NCBI GenBank assembly: GCA_021783175.1 | Contig: JAJXUF010000041.1 | Location: 1 to 25,105, forward strand | DNA length: 25,105 bases | Source: Pseudomonadota bacterium | GTDB lineage: Bacteria > Pseudomonadota > Gammaproteobacteria > Acidiferrobacterales > UBA6901 | Direction: 5' to 3' | Part shown: piece after piece, positions 8,997-17,502 of the stretch | Layout of the letters: each line of letters opens with the position of its first letter | Numbering within the stretch: the first letter of the stretch is position 1 | Notes under the pieces: model-generated | Databases searched by the model: none | What the model saw: only the letters and a program-made list of their open reading frames with translations | Told to the model about the DNA's origin: nothing | Made by a program: the position numbers and the translations under genes

Positions 8997-9436
8997 GCAT
9001 CCAGCAATCACCCGCTCTGCGTCTATCTGCGCCCCCCATGTAACGGCACAACGAATGCCCCGCATGCCTGCCGTACCCATCATGCCGCCCGTCATCCACT
9101 TTGCGGCGTCACCCGGGCTTACCGCCTGGGCAGCCTGCCCGGTCCGACCTCGAGCCCGGTGACGTGGTTTCCGACTGTCATGTCGACAACCTGCCACTCG
9201 AACCCGGCCGCCATTCCTTGCGCCTGATCATTTCAGGCCGCTTTGGCCGCGTGGTCTGGCATGCCGACACTGCGGGGCGCATGGAGGTCGGCTTGCCCCT
9301 GCCCGACGACCCCAAGCTGACCCCGGAAGGCATTGTTGAAGTTCCCTGCCGCTGGGGGGTTTCAGGGGGCACTGATTTTGCATGCCCTGATCCGGACAAC
9401 TCTGGATCGCAGGTTCATGGGCAACGCGTCACTTAG
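8993..9436 (+). pseudogene. Remnant of a second Wzt-type ATPase (C-terminal carbohydrate-binding domain)
   Basis: The stretch between the WbsX-like gene and the next glycosyltransferase holds no intact gene. From about 9137, one frame encodes DVVSDCHVDNLPLEPGRHSL and later TPEGIVEVPCRWGV. This lines up with the end of the Wzt C-domain at the window start ([17 protein letters not shown] ... [11 protein letters not shown]), including the DC, LPGxxxLR/L and EGxV...W positions. No Walker or signature motif is found upstream. An ATG at 8993 (ATGA overlap with wbsX) runs 16 codons in the same frame to a TAA at 9041, and the conserved part then resumes. The frame runs past the conserved Trp into the next gene and stops at 9436. 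I read it as the 3' remnant of another allele's transporter ATPase. A short free-standing sugar-binding protein starting at 9101 is possible but less likely. Confidence 0.6.
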
Positions 9437-10385
9437 CTTTTCGGTCATCATCGAGTGGGAAAACGCCAAGCTTTCCGAGCTGGCACGAACACGCCGCATG
9501 CTGTCTGCGCTCGGCGAGCAGATTCTGGGGCTGGATCCGGAAAAATGGCAGCGGCCGGAGATCGTCATCCTTTACGACCCCGCGGCGATCGATCCGAAAG
9601 TGATTCGGGACGCGGTGGCACAGGCCATGGGCGCAGCGCCGCCTGCCAGCGCCCTCAAGGTGCTGCCTGCCGAAAACATGCGCTACTACGAACTCAAGAA
9701 TCATGGCGCCCGGCAAACCGGAGCGGACGTGCTGGTGTTTCTGGACAGCGACGTCGTGCCCGAGCCAGGCTGGCTTGCCGCCTTGCTGGACGGCATCACG
9801 CAGCCCGGCGTGGACGTGATCGGCGGGAATACCTATATCGCCCCTGAAAGCCTGTATAGCCGGGCTTTTGCGCTGTTCTGGTTTTTCCCGTTGCGCAGCG
9901 CTGGCAGCGAAGCGATTCCCAGCGAGCATTTTTTCGCCAACAACGTTGCCTTCAAGAAAGAGGTGTTCGACCGGCATCACTTTCCCTGCCACCGCAAGTT
10001 TCGCGGTCAGTGCACCGATCTGGCCGGAACGCTGCGGGCGAACCACTACGGCCTTTTCCTGCATCCGGCCGCACGGGTCGATCATCCCCCGCCCAATGGC
10101 ATCTATCACTTCATCATCCGGGCGCTTTGTGCGGGTCACGATCTGGTCGTAACGGTCGCCGAGCATCAACGCGAAACGGGCCTCAAGGCCGCATGGCGGC
10201 GATTCATTCGCCAGGTTCGCGCCGCGCGCGAGCGCATCAGGCTTCACCGTCAAGAGGTCGAACTGGGTTCGGCCGCCGGATTCGCCGCGCAGGGTATCGC
10301 GATTGCCTACTATGGCCTGGTGTTTGTCGGGGAGTGCATCACAAGGGCCAGGCCCGACTTCATCTCCAGGCGTTTCCCGATCTGA
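9417..10385 (+). CDS. GT2-like glycosyltransferase
   Basis: GT-A fold glycosyltransferase, 322 residues from the ATG at 9417. That start has an AGG shortly upstream; an in-frame TTG at 9333 would lie within the decayed Wzt remnant and is rejected. The N-terminus SFSVIIEWENAKLSEL is a variant of the usual GT2 first strand. Motif VLVFLDSDVVPEPGW gives the DxD. FFANNVAFKKEVF with a later HPPP is typical of the acceptor side. A hydrophobic stretch near the C-terminus (GIAIAYYGLVFVGE) may anchor it to the membrane. It is followed after 3 bp by the next glycosyltransferase. The substrate is unknown. Confidence 0.85.
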   Translation: MGNASLSFSVIIEWENAKLSELARTRRMLSALGEQILGLDPEKWQRPEIVILYDPAAIDPKVIRDAVAQAMGAAPPASALKVLPAENMRYYELKNHGARQTGADVLVFLDSDVVPEPGWLAALLDGITQPGVDVIGGNTYIAPESLYSRAFALFWFFPLRSAGSEAIPSEHFFANNVAFKKEVFDRHHFPCHRKFRGQCTDLAGTLRANHYGLFLHPAARVDHPPPNGIYHFIIRALCAGHDLVVTVAEHQRETGLKAAWRRFIRQVRAARERIRLHRQEVELGSAAGFAAQGIAIAYYGLVFVGECITRARPDFISRRFPI

Positions 10386-10388
10386 GCC

Positions 10389-11597
10389 ATGCGCGACTCA
10401 CGCCCTCACGTGGTGCTGTGCTGGTTCATGGATGACTGGGGCAAATATGGCCGAACCTATGAGCAGGTCGCGCGCGAGCTGGCGCGCAGCGATGAAATCG
10501 CACACGTAACCTGCGTGCTCCCACCCGTATGGGTTCCGCCACAGGACAGCCGACCGCCGATACGGGTACGCGAGTGGTCACGCAAGCTGATAGCCGTCAC
10601 CCCGCAGCCCCACGTTCTTCCAGCCGGATTTCGTCCCTTTCGTTTGCGACAATGGGTCAACAACCACCTGGCGAACCTGAGCCTGGCCGCACTGCTCAAG
10701 CTGCATGGGTACCAGCGGGACAACACCCTGTTGTGGCTATTTCCACCCGGTCCCTATGCCGAGGTGCTGGAGCGCCTCATTCCGCATCGCTATCAATTGA
10801 TGCATGTGATCGACAACAATGCGCTGCTGGAGCACGGTGATGCTGCCCAGCGTGAATTTTCCCGCGCGCAATATCTGCGGCTCGCAGAAAAATCGGCCCG
10901 AATTTATGTGAATTCCGAGTTGAACCAGGCGTGGTTCAGCGCGATGCATCCTCAGGTTTCCTTTTTTGAGAATGCGGTCGACCCCTGTTTCTTCGGCCAG
11001 CCTCGCTTGTGCAACAACAAGCCGCGTCTTGCCTATCTGGGCTGGGTCACCGAGCGCACTGACGTTTCCATTCTGGAGCGCCTGGCCGATCACCGGAAAG
11101 ACTGGCTGATCAGCCTGGCCGCACCGGACAACCAGGCGTCCCGGCGTTATCTGCACGCACTGCTGCAACGTGCGAATGTGAGCTGGGTGCGCGATTTGCC
11201 ATACCAGGATTCACCGCAATTCCTGAGTGAAGCCGATGTGTGTCTGATCCCGCATCTGGACACCCCTTATAGCCGCAGCATGAGTCCGCTGAAATTGTTT
11301 CAGTATCTGGCCACCGGACGAGCGGTTGTGAGCACCCGGGTCGCAGGGGTAGACCGCTGGGCAGATTACGTGAGCATCGCAGATACACCGGACGAATTCA
11401 TTCAGGCCGTTGAATCCCTGTTGCGAAACGACACGATTCAGGCATCCCAGGCACGGATCGACGCCATGCTAAAAGAGACCTGGCGACAACGGGTGAGCGC
11501 CATGCTGGAGCCGGTGCTCGATGATTGGCGGCATGGAAGCGGGAAGCCTCATGCCCTCGGATCACCCGGCCCGGCAGGTTTCAACATGAAGTCCTGA
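10389..11597 (+). CDS. Glycosyltransferase, GT-B fold (GT1/GT4-like)
   Basis: Protein of 402 residues. The N-terminal half (HVVLCWFMDDWGKYGRTYEQ) looks like a divergent GT-B acceptor domain; the middle has ARIYVNSELNQAWF followed by FFENAVDPCFF, the usual interdomain step. The donor half has LAYLGWVTERTDVSILERLA, then ADVCLIPHLDTPYSRSMSPLK, FQYLATGRAVVSTRVAGV. This resembles glycosyltransferases in which the E-x7-E motif is replaced by the SxxPLKxFEYLA type, here with Gln at the Glu position. The start ATG is 3 bp after the preceding stop. The 120 bp after it are intergenic and hold no gene that I can see, only an AT-rich patch with TGATATATCA at 11640. Confidence 0.85.
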   Translation: MRDSRPHVVLCWFMDDWGKYGRTYEQVARELARSDEIAHVTCVLPPVWVPPQDSRPPIRVREWSRKLIAVTPQPHVLPAGFRPFRLRQWVNNHLANLSLAALLKLHGYQRDNTLLWLFPPGPYAEVLERLIPHRYQLMHVIDNNALLEHGDAAQREFSRAQYLRLAEKSARIYVNSELNQAWFSAMHPQVSFFENAVDPCFFGQPRLCNNKPRLAYLGWVTERTDVSILERLADHRKDWLISLAAPDNQASRRYLHALLQRANVSWVRDLPYQDSPQFLSEADVCLIPHLDTPYSRSMSPLKLFQYLATGRAVVSTRVAGVDRWADYVSIADTPDEFIQAVESLLRNDTIQASQARIDAMLKETWRQRVSAMLEPVLDDWRHGSGKPHALGSPGPAGFNMKS

Positions 11598-11717
11598 CCA
11601 TGCGCCAGCCTGCAGCCCGTATTATGTTTCGCGAAAACCTGATATATCAAAGCCTGCACGTCATACGGAAAATCGCTCGTGACACCTGATATAACGACGC
11701 ATGTCGCTAGAGACGCC

Positions 11718-12740
11718 ATGTCGCCAACCCGGATTTCCATCGTCGTCCTCAACTGGAACGGTGCCGCTGACACGCTGGCCTGCCTGGACTCGCTGGCCGC
11801 GCTGACGTTTCCGAATTTCAATGTGATCGTGGTCGACAACGGCTCGACCGACGATTCGCTGACGCGCCTGCGCCCCTACACCGCACCCTATCCGCTCACG
11901 CTGATCGAAACAGGCCGCAACCTGGGCTATGCCGGCGGCAACAATGTCGGCACCCGCCATGCGCTGGGCCATGGCGCGGACTTCGTTCTGCTCCTGAACA
12001 ACGACACCACCGTCGCGCCGGACTTGCTGGAACGCCTGCTGGCGTCGGCCCAGCACCACCCGGATGCGGGCGTGTTCAGCGCCCGCATCCTGTATTTCGA
12101 CGAGCCAGAGAAGGTCTGGTTTGATGGTGCGCGCTGGAATCCGTCAAGACTGCGGCTGGAATGGCCGGGGCAAGGCGAGGACGAAGCCAGCCTCGGCACG
12201 GCCGACCACGATACCGACTACGCCTGCGGGGCGGCGCTTTTTTTCCGTTCCGAAGTGGCGCGCCAGATCGGGCTGCTGGATGAATCGTTCTTTCTGGTGT
12301 GGGAAGAGGTGGACTGGGGGTTCCGGGCGCGCAAGGCGGGCTGGCGGAACCTCGTGGTGCCCGCCGCCAGGGTCTGGCACAAGATCGGCGTGTCGTTCGG
12401 CAGCGAATCCTCGCCCTTGCGCACCTACTTCAGCATTCGCAATGAATTGCTGTGGTTCAGCCGCCATGCGCCATTTTCCGCACGACTGCGGCTATGGATG
12501 AAAAACCTGCGCCGGCTGACCCCGAAGTTCTCCATGAGCAGTGGCCAGTCCGCATGGATCAAGCGCCTGATATGGGCGGTGGAAGACTATGTTCGCGCGT
12601 GGCTGGGGCGTGGCAGCCGGCTGGAATATCTGGCTGCCCGGCGCGCGATTCTGGATTATGCGCATCGGCGCTTTGGCGATTGTCCGGATGAAGTGCGGAC
12701 CTGGAGCAAGGCGTGGGCGGCCAGGCAAGCCAATGGATGA
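11718..12740 (+). CDS. GT2-family glycosyltransferase (rhamnosyltransferase-like)
   Basis: About 340 residues. The core RISIVVLNWNGAADTLACLD, VIVVDNGSTDDS, then LGYAGGNNVGTRHA and VLLLNNDTTVAPDLL is the pattern of WbbL/RfbF-type rhamnosyltransferase-like GT2 enzymes. LVWEEVDWGFRARKAGW is the catalytic-base region. I chose ATG at 11718, directly before the conserved strand; GTG at 11679 is in frame but adds sequence without similarity. It is preceded by one of the larger gaps in the + strand block (120 bp), so a promoter could lie there, though only a weak TATAAC-like element is visible. Rhamnose as donor is a family guess. Confidence 0.9.
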   Translation: MSPTRISIVVLNWNGAADTLACLDSLAALTFPNFNVIVVDNGSTDDSLTRLRPYTAPYPLTLIETGRNLGYAGGNNVGTRHALGHGADFVLLLNNDTTVAPDLLERLLASAQHHPDAGVFSARILYFDEPEKVWFDGARWNPSRLRLEWPGQGEDEASLGTADHDTDYACGAALFFRSEVARQIGLLDESFFLVWEEVDWGFRARKAGWRNLVVPAARVWHKIGVSFGSESSPLRTYFSIRNELLWFSRHAPFSARLRLWMKNLRRLTPKFSMSSGQSAWIKRLIWAVEDYVRAWLGRGSRLEYLAARRAILDYAHRRFGDCPDEVRTWSKAWAARQANG

Positions 12741-14598
12741 CTCGACCATGATCCGGATGAATATCGCCGATTCTTTCATGGGGGGGGAATCACGCCTTCG
12801 GCTTGGCTGCGGGACGCGAAGCGCTGTCGATTCGGGAGGGCAGCAACGGGTTCAGGATGCCTTTGCGGGGGCGGCCTGCCTGTTTTTGCGTTCTGTCGCC
12901 GCCGCCCCGTTGCGACTGGAGGGCAACTACGCGCTGCTGCGCTGCGCAGCGGGTGGCTGGCTGCTGCAAAACCGTGATGCCGACGCATCGAGCTACTGGC
13001 TGCCCATGGCCGCAGCGTTGCGTCGCATCAACGCGCACGGCCACATTCTGGAAGAACGCAGCGCAGATCTGAATGGCTTGGAAATTGACGCGTCCGGCGT
13101 GGCAATCGGTTTCGCGCCGGTGCCCGAAGGCTGGTCGCTGGATGCTGTGATCTGGAAACTCGACGATCCAGCACTCGTTGATGAGTTGATGGAGCTGGCG
13201 CCTGTCGAGACCCCGGGCTATTTCCTGCTCGGTTCGCACACGCGCTACGGCCGGCCCGCCGATCTGTACCGCCACCTGATACACGGCTGGGTGTACGAGG
13301 ACCGCTACGCCTGGCCGCACAAACGCCGCATCTGCTCGGAGAACGACGCGCACGCGCTGCATCTGATTTTCAGCGGTCTGCAGCGCGCCACCGGCAAGCG
13401 CATTTACAGGTTGCTCAAGGCCCAGTTGCTGCTGTCGGTGCTGTCGCGGCAGAGTGGGGACGGCGGTTTCCGCCACGGCGAATGGAGCGATGACATGGAG
13501 GCGCACTATCGGCTGCATTGTTCGGCCATGCACCTGATGATGGACGCGCTGAGCGAGGATGGCGACCCGGTGGTGCGATCGGCGCTTGCACGCGGCATGG
13601 CGTTCATTTCGGACAAGTACGATGCCACCGGGGTTGGGGCATGGTTCTACCATGACGAGCTGGAAACGAGCGCGGCCGGGATGCGCCGCGCGCCGTTCAA
13701 ATGGTGGCCGGGCAAGGCGCTGGGCAAGGCGCCGCAAAACATGCTGGTGCTGAACACGCAGCTCGACACGCTGGTGGCGCTGGAACGCTACGGCTCGCTG
13801 ACAGGTGACGCGCAATACGCGCCGCGGGTTGAATCCGGCTACCAGGCTGCGCACGCCGTGCTGTCTCTGCGACCCATGGAATGGGTATACCGGCTGCTGT
13901 TTTCCGCCATCGACCTGACGCTGTTGCCGACCGAGCAGGCGGCGCGGCTGCCCGCCTGGAAACGCTTATGGAAGCGCATCGGCTGGCAGGTGTTCATCCC
14001 GCGGCTGCCGCGGCTGAAAACCCGCTTTCCGCGCCTGGTGATGCCCGGCGGCTACATCGACCGCGAACTGAGCCTGCAGACCTGGGCGTACGACTATCTG
14101 GCAGTGAACCTGATGGATCTGGTGCGGGCTGCGAACGGCCCGCGCCGGGCGACGTTCATGCCCTACGTCGACGGCATCCTCGAACATTGCGTGCGCACCG
14201 GCATTGCGCGCCGCTGGCTGGAGCACAAGGGCCGCGCGTACGCCGTGGGGTTTTATGCCGAGGCACTGGTTCTGCTCAGTCTCGCTGCACCGCGAGCCGA
14301 GACCGACGCCCTGCTGGCCGACGCGCTTCAGCTATGCATGCAGCACGGCCTGGGCCTGCCGCCTTCGCTCAACGGCGGCAACGCCGAAGCGCAGGCGGCC
14401 ACGCAACGCGTACCCCAACCGGCACTGGCCGGCATCGTCGTGGCGAATCTTTCCCGTGCCGAACGCGCCGCTTGCCTTGTGGTGAATGCCGGACAGCGCG
14501 CCCTCAAGCTGGCTACTGCGCTGTGCGCCGTGCCGGACGGCTGGACGATTCCTGCCGATGAGTTGCAGCCGGGTGGCTGGGTTCGGATCGAGGCATGA
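12733..14598 (+). CDS. Large protein of unknown function, possible alpha/alpha-barrel glycan-active enzyme
   Basis: About 621 residues from the ATG at 12733, which overlaps the preceding stop by 8 bp; earlier in-frame starts would lie inside the neighbour. I do not recognise the family. No signal peptide or clear membrane helix is seen. The N-terminal 160 residues are beta-like. The rest is rich in amphipathic helices with aromatic and acidic turns: HGWVYEDRYAWPHKRR, SGDGGFRHGEWSDDMEAHYR, GVGAWFYHDELE, APFKWWPG and LNTQLDTLVALERYG. This spacing recalls (alpha/alpha)6 barrels such as polysaccharide lyases, heparinase-like proteins and glucuronyl epimerases. A run of eight G (12780-12787) lies at codons 16-19. 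Position between glycosyltransferase genes, with ATGA coupling downstream, says it acts in this pathway. Function unassigned. Confidence 0.8.
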   Translation: MDDSTMIRMNIADSFMGGESRLRLGCGTRSAVDSGGQQRVQDAFAGAACLFLRSVAAAPLRLEGNYALLRCAAGGWLLQNRDADASSYWLPMAAALRRINAHGHILEERSADLNGLEIDASGVAIGFAPVPEGWSLDAVIWKLDDPALVDELMELAPVETPGYFLLGSHTRYGRPADLYRHLIHGWVYEDRYAWPHKRRICSENDAHALHLIFSGLQRATGKRIYRLLKAQLLLSVLSRQSGDGGFRHGEWSDDMEAHYRLHCSAMHLMMDALSEDGDPVVRSALARGMAFISDKYDATGVGAWFYHDELETSAAGMRRAPFKWWPGKALGKAPQNMLVLNTQLDTLVALERYGSLTGDAQYAPRVESGYQAAHAVLSLRPMEWVYRLLFSAIDLTLLPTEQAARLPAWKRLWKRIGWQVFIPRLPRLKTRFPRLVMPGGYIDRELSLQTWAYDYLAVNLMDLVRAANGPRRATFMPYVDGILEHCVRTGIARRWLEHKGRAYAVGFYAEALVLLSLAAPRAETDALLADALQLCMQHGLGLPPSLNGGNAEAQAATQRVPQPALAGIVVANLSRAERAACLVVNAGQRALKLATALCAVPDGWTIPADELQPGGWVRIEA

Positions 14599-15755
14599 CC
14601 TTGCGCATCGGCCTCGTCACGTCGGAATTCCCGCCCGATCTCGGCGGGGTGGAAACGTATGCGTGGCAGCTGGCGAAAGAACTGGGGCAGCGCCCTGATC
14701 TGCACGTGACGGTATATGCCCCGCCCAAATCCGCAGGCATCACCGCGCCGCCCGGTGTCACGATCAAGCCCGTCCTGACGAGTTGCATGGGACTGGACTG
14801 GCCCCGGCTCAAGGACGAACCCATCGATGTCTGGCATGCGCTGTCTGCCTGCCATGCCTGGATCGCAGAGAAAACCCGGCCCACCGTGGTTTCGGTGCAT
14901 GGCAACGATTTTCTCGCGCCTTACCCGCTCACGGCTTATCCGGCCCTCACGCTGCCCGGACTGTGGCGGCTGCGTCCATGGATATGGCGAAACCTGCGTC
15001 CGGTGTGGCAACGCGCCACGTGCAGGATGCTGGCGCGCGCCCTTCCGCGCACTGCGGCCATCCTCGCCAACAGCCGCTATACCGCCGAGGTTCTGTCAAG
15101 GCAGCATCCCGCCTGTGCGGACAAAGTGCACATTGCCTGGGTGGGCGTCGACCCGGTGTTTTTCGAGGTGCCGCGCGTGCCGAGAAGCAAGGTGCCGCAA
15201 CTGCTCACCGTCAGCCGCCTGTCGGAACCCCGCAAGAATGTCGATCGAATATTGCATGCCCTGGCTGCATTGAAAGACCGCTTCGAATTCGAATACACGG
15301 TCGCAGGCGAAGGCGTGCTGCGGCCGCAGCTGGAACGGCTGGCCGATTCGCTGGGGCTTGGCGAACGTGTGCACTTTGCCGGGCGGGTGAGCGATGCGGA
15401 TTTGCGCGATCTCTATGCCCGGGCCGATCTGTTCGTCCTGACCGCATCCATCGTACCCGGCAGCCATGAAGGCTTCGGGATCGTGTATCTCGAAGCCGCC
15501 GCAAGCGGCGTGCCCAGCCTGGCCGCCCGGCTGGCCGGCGCAGCCGAGGCGGTGGCCGAAGGCCGGTCCGGCTTCTTCGTCGACACGCCGGATGTCGACT
15601 CCATCCGCGACGCCCTGACCTGCTACCTGGTCGGGGAAACCCGTTTCGATGCAGAGACATGTCGCGATTTTGCCCGCGGCTTCGACTGGAAGCGCATCGC
15701 CGATGCGTGCGAAGCCACGTATCGCAAAGTTCCTGTGCGAGAATTTCGTCCATGA
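14595..15755 (+). CDS. GT4-family glycosyltransferase
   Basis: Retaining GT-B glycosyltransferase, 386 residues. It starts RIGLVTSEFPPDLGGVETYA, the standard GT4 acceptor-domain loop. The centre has AAILANSRYTAEVL and HIAWVGVDPVFF, and the donor half LLTVSRLSEPRKNVDRIL. The E-x7-E signature is in HEGFGIVYLEAAASGVPSLA. It overlaps the unknown gene before it and the GT2 after it by ATGA in both cases. Mannose-type donors are common in this subgroup, but the sequence does not fix the sugar. Confidence 0.93.
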   Translation: MTLRIGLVTSEFPPDLGGVETYAWQLAKELGQRPDLHVTVYAPPKSAGITAPPGVTIKPVLTSCMGLDWPRLKDEPIDVWHALSACHAWIAEKTRPTVVSVHGNDFLAPYPLTAYPALTLPGLWRLRPWIWRNLRPVWQRATCRMLARALPRTAAILANSRYTAEVLSRQHPACADKVHIAWVGVDPVFFEVPRVPRSKVPQLLTVSRLSEPRKNVDRILHALAALKDRFEFEYTVAGEGVLRPQLERLADSLGLGERVHFAGRVSDADLRDLYARADLFVLTASIVPGSHEGFGIVYLEAAASGVPSLAARLAGAAEAVAEGRSGFFVDTPDVDSIRDALTCYLVGETRFDAETCRDFARGFDWKRIADACEATYRKVPVREFRP

Positions 15756-16717
15756 GCGAAACCTTCGTCCCATCCCGCATCAGCGTCATCATGCCGTGCT
15801 ACAACGCCGCCTCCTTCGTCGAGGAGGCGGTGAACTGCGTGATGGGCCAGACCTATCCGGACGTTGAGCTGATCGTGGTGGATGACGGCTCGACCGACGG
15901 CAGCGTCGACATCCTGCAGCAGCTTGCGGCCCAACATCCATCCCGCCTGGCGCTGCTTTTCCAGGACCGCATGGGCCCCTATCCCGCACGCAATCTCGGA
16001 CTGGAACACGCGCACGGCGGGCGCGTTGCATTCCTCGACGCAGACGATTACTGGACACCGGACTGCCTGGAAAAACTCTGTGCGGCGATGGACGGCCAGC
16101 AGGCCGACATTGCCTATTGCGGCTGGCAGAACGTCGGCACGGGCGCCCCCGGCACGGAGCCCTACATCCCCCCCGATTTCAGCCTGCTGGATACGGCGGC
16201 GGAGTTCCTGCGTTCGTGCCCGTGGCCCATTCACGCGGCGCTGGTGCGCCGGGAAGCCATCGATGCGGTCAAGGGGTTTTCAGAACGACGGTTTTCGGCG
16301 ATGGATTACGACCTCTGGCTGCGACTGTATGCGCACACCCAGAAGATCGTTCGCGTACCCGAGGTGATGGCCTTTTACCGCTGGCACGACAAGGGGCAGA
16401 TTTCCAAAACCAAGTGGAAACAGGTTCTGGACGCCTTGCAGGTGCGGCGCGATTTCGTCGCGCATCATGCCGAACGGGTTGCACATCTGCCCAGGGAAAG
16501 GGTCATCGAACTGTCCGACGGGTTTCTGCTGCGCGAGGCCTATCGCGCTTACTGGCACCGCAACCTGGCGGACGCGCACAAACTTTTCCGCCGCGCCTTT
16601 GTGCAGGGCGTCTGGAAAGCCGGCGACCTGAAATACATCCTCCCCGCCCTGCTTCCGGGTGCCTGGTTCGAGTGGCTGGTTAACAAGGCGGACCAACTGA
16701 AGGAAAAACGCGCATGA
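15752..16717 (+). CDS. GT2-family glycosyltransferase
   Basis: Inverting GT-A glycosyltransferase, 321 residues from the ATG at 15752, which forms ATGA with the preceding stop; upstream in-frame ATGs lie in the neighbour and add nonsense sequence. Motifs: RISVIMPCYNAASFVEEAVN, VELIVVDDGSTDGSVDIL, FLDADDYWTPD (DxD) and AMDYDLWLRL in the catalytic-base position. The C-terminal helix region is basic and aromatic. The gene ends in ATGA with the deacetylase that follows, so extension and trimming of the same sugar may be linked. Confidence 0.93.
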   Translation: MSETFVPSRISVIMPCYNAASFVEEAVNCVMGQTYPDVELIVVDDGSTDGSVDILQQLAAQHPSRLALLFQDRMGPYPARNLGLEHAHGGRVAFLDADDYWTPDCLEKLCAAMDGQQADIAYCGWQNVGTGAPGTEPYIPPDFSLLDTAAEFLRSCPWPIHAALVRREAIDAVKGFSERRFSAMDYDLWLRLYAHTQKIVRVPEVMAFYRWHDKGQISKTKWKQVLDALQVRRDFVAHHAERVAHLPRERVIELSDGFLLREAYRAYWHRNLADAHKLFRRAFVQGVWKAGDLKYILPALLPGAWFEWLVNKADQLKEKRA

Positions 16718-17502
16718 CCGCCGTGCGCGTGCCCGTTCTGATGTACCACCGCGTGGGCGAGGCGCACAACGACTGGGAGCGCAAGTATTGCGTCAGCGCA
16801 CAGCGTTTCTCCGAGCACATGCACACGCTGGCACGCGCAGGCTGGCGCGCGGTACCGATCGACGATTTCTTTGCCTGGCTGGATGATGGAACGGAATTGC
16901 CGGAGCAGTCGTTCCTGCTCACCTTCGACGACGGCTTTCTCGGCGTGCATGAACACGCCGCGCCGGTGCTGGCGGAACTCGGCTGGCCGGCAACCGTATT
17001 CCTGGTCAGCCAGCTGATCGGCCAGCGCGACACCTGGTGCGAAACCCACAATCCCAGCGGCGTCACCTATCCCCTGATGGATGCCTCGCATATACGCGAG
17101 CTGCGCAGTCAGGGATTCAGCTTCCACTCCCACACCCGCAGCCATGCCGATCTGCCGACGCTCGGCGACCAGCCTCTTCACGATCAACTCGCGGGCGCGC
17201 GTAAGGATTTGCAGGCGCTGCTCGGCGAGGAAGTGATCTACCTGGCTTATCCGTATGGCCATTACGATGATCGCGTGCTGCAGGCGGCCCGCGCGGCGGG
17301 GTATCGCGCGGCGTTTTCGGTGCAGCCCGGCTTCAATCGCCGCGAGGTCGATCATTTCCACCTGCGCCGCCTGGATATTTTCGGCACCGACACTCCAGCC
17401 ATGCTGTTGCGCAAGATCACGCTGGGAAGCAACGACGGTCGGCTGTCCTACAAGATTGCCTATTACTTAAGACAACTCGGCGCGAGACTTGGAGCGCGAT
17501 GA
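16714..17502 (+). CDS. NodB-type polysaccharide deacetylase
   Basis: Carbohydrate esterase family 4 (NodB homology) protein, 262 residues, removing N- or O-acetyl groups from sugars. Motifs: VPVLMYHRV at the N-terminus, TFDDG at 70-74 (catalytic base and metal Asp), H-x3-H at H140-H144 (SHTRSHADL) for the metal, and AYPYG at about 178-182. No signal peptide or membrane segment is evident, so it probably acts in the cytoplasm on lipid-linked intermediates. It overlaps both neighbours by ATGA. All three key metal ligands are present, so it should be active. Confidence 0.93.
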   Translation: MTAVRVPVLMYHRVGEAHNDWERKYCVSAQRFSEHMHTLARAGWRAVPIDDFFAWLDDGTELPEQSFLLTFDDGFLGVHEHAAPVLAELGWPATVFLVSQLIGQRDTWCETHNPSGVTYPLMDASHIRELRSQGFSFHSHTRSHADLPTLGDQPLHDQLAGARKDLQALLGEEVIYLAYPYGHYDDRVLQAARAAGYRAAFSVQPGFNRREVDHFHLRRLDIFGTDTPAMLLRKITLGSNDGRLSYKIAYYLRQLGARLGAR

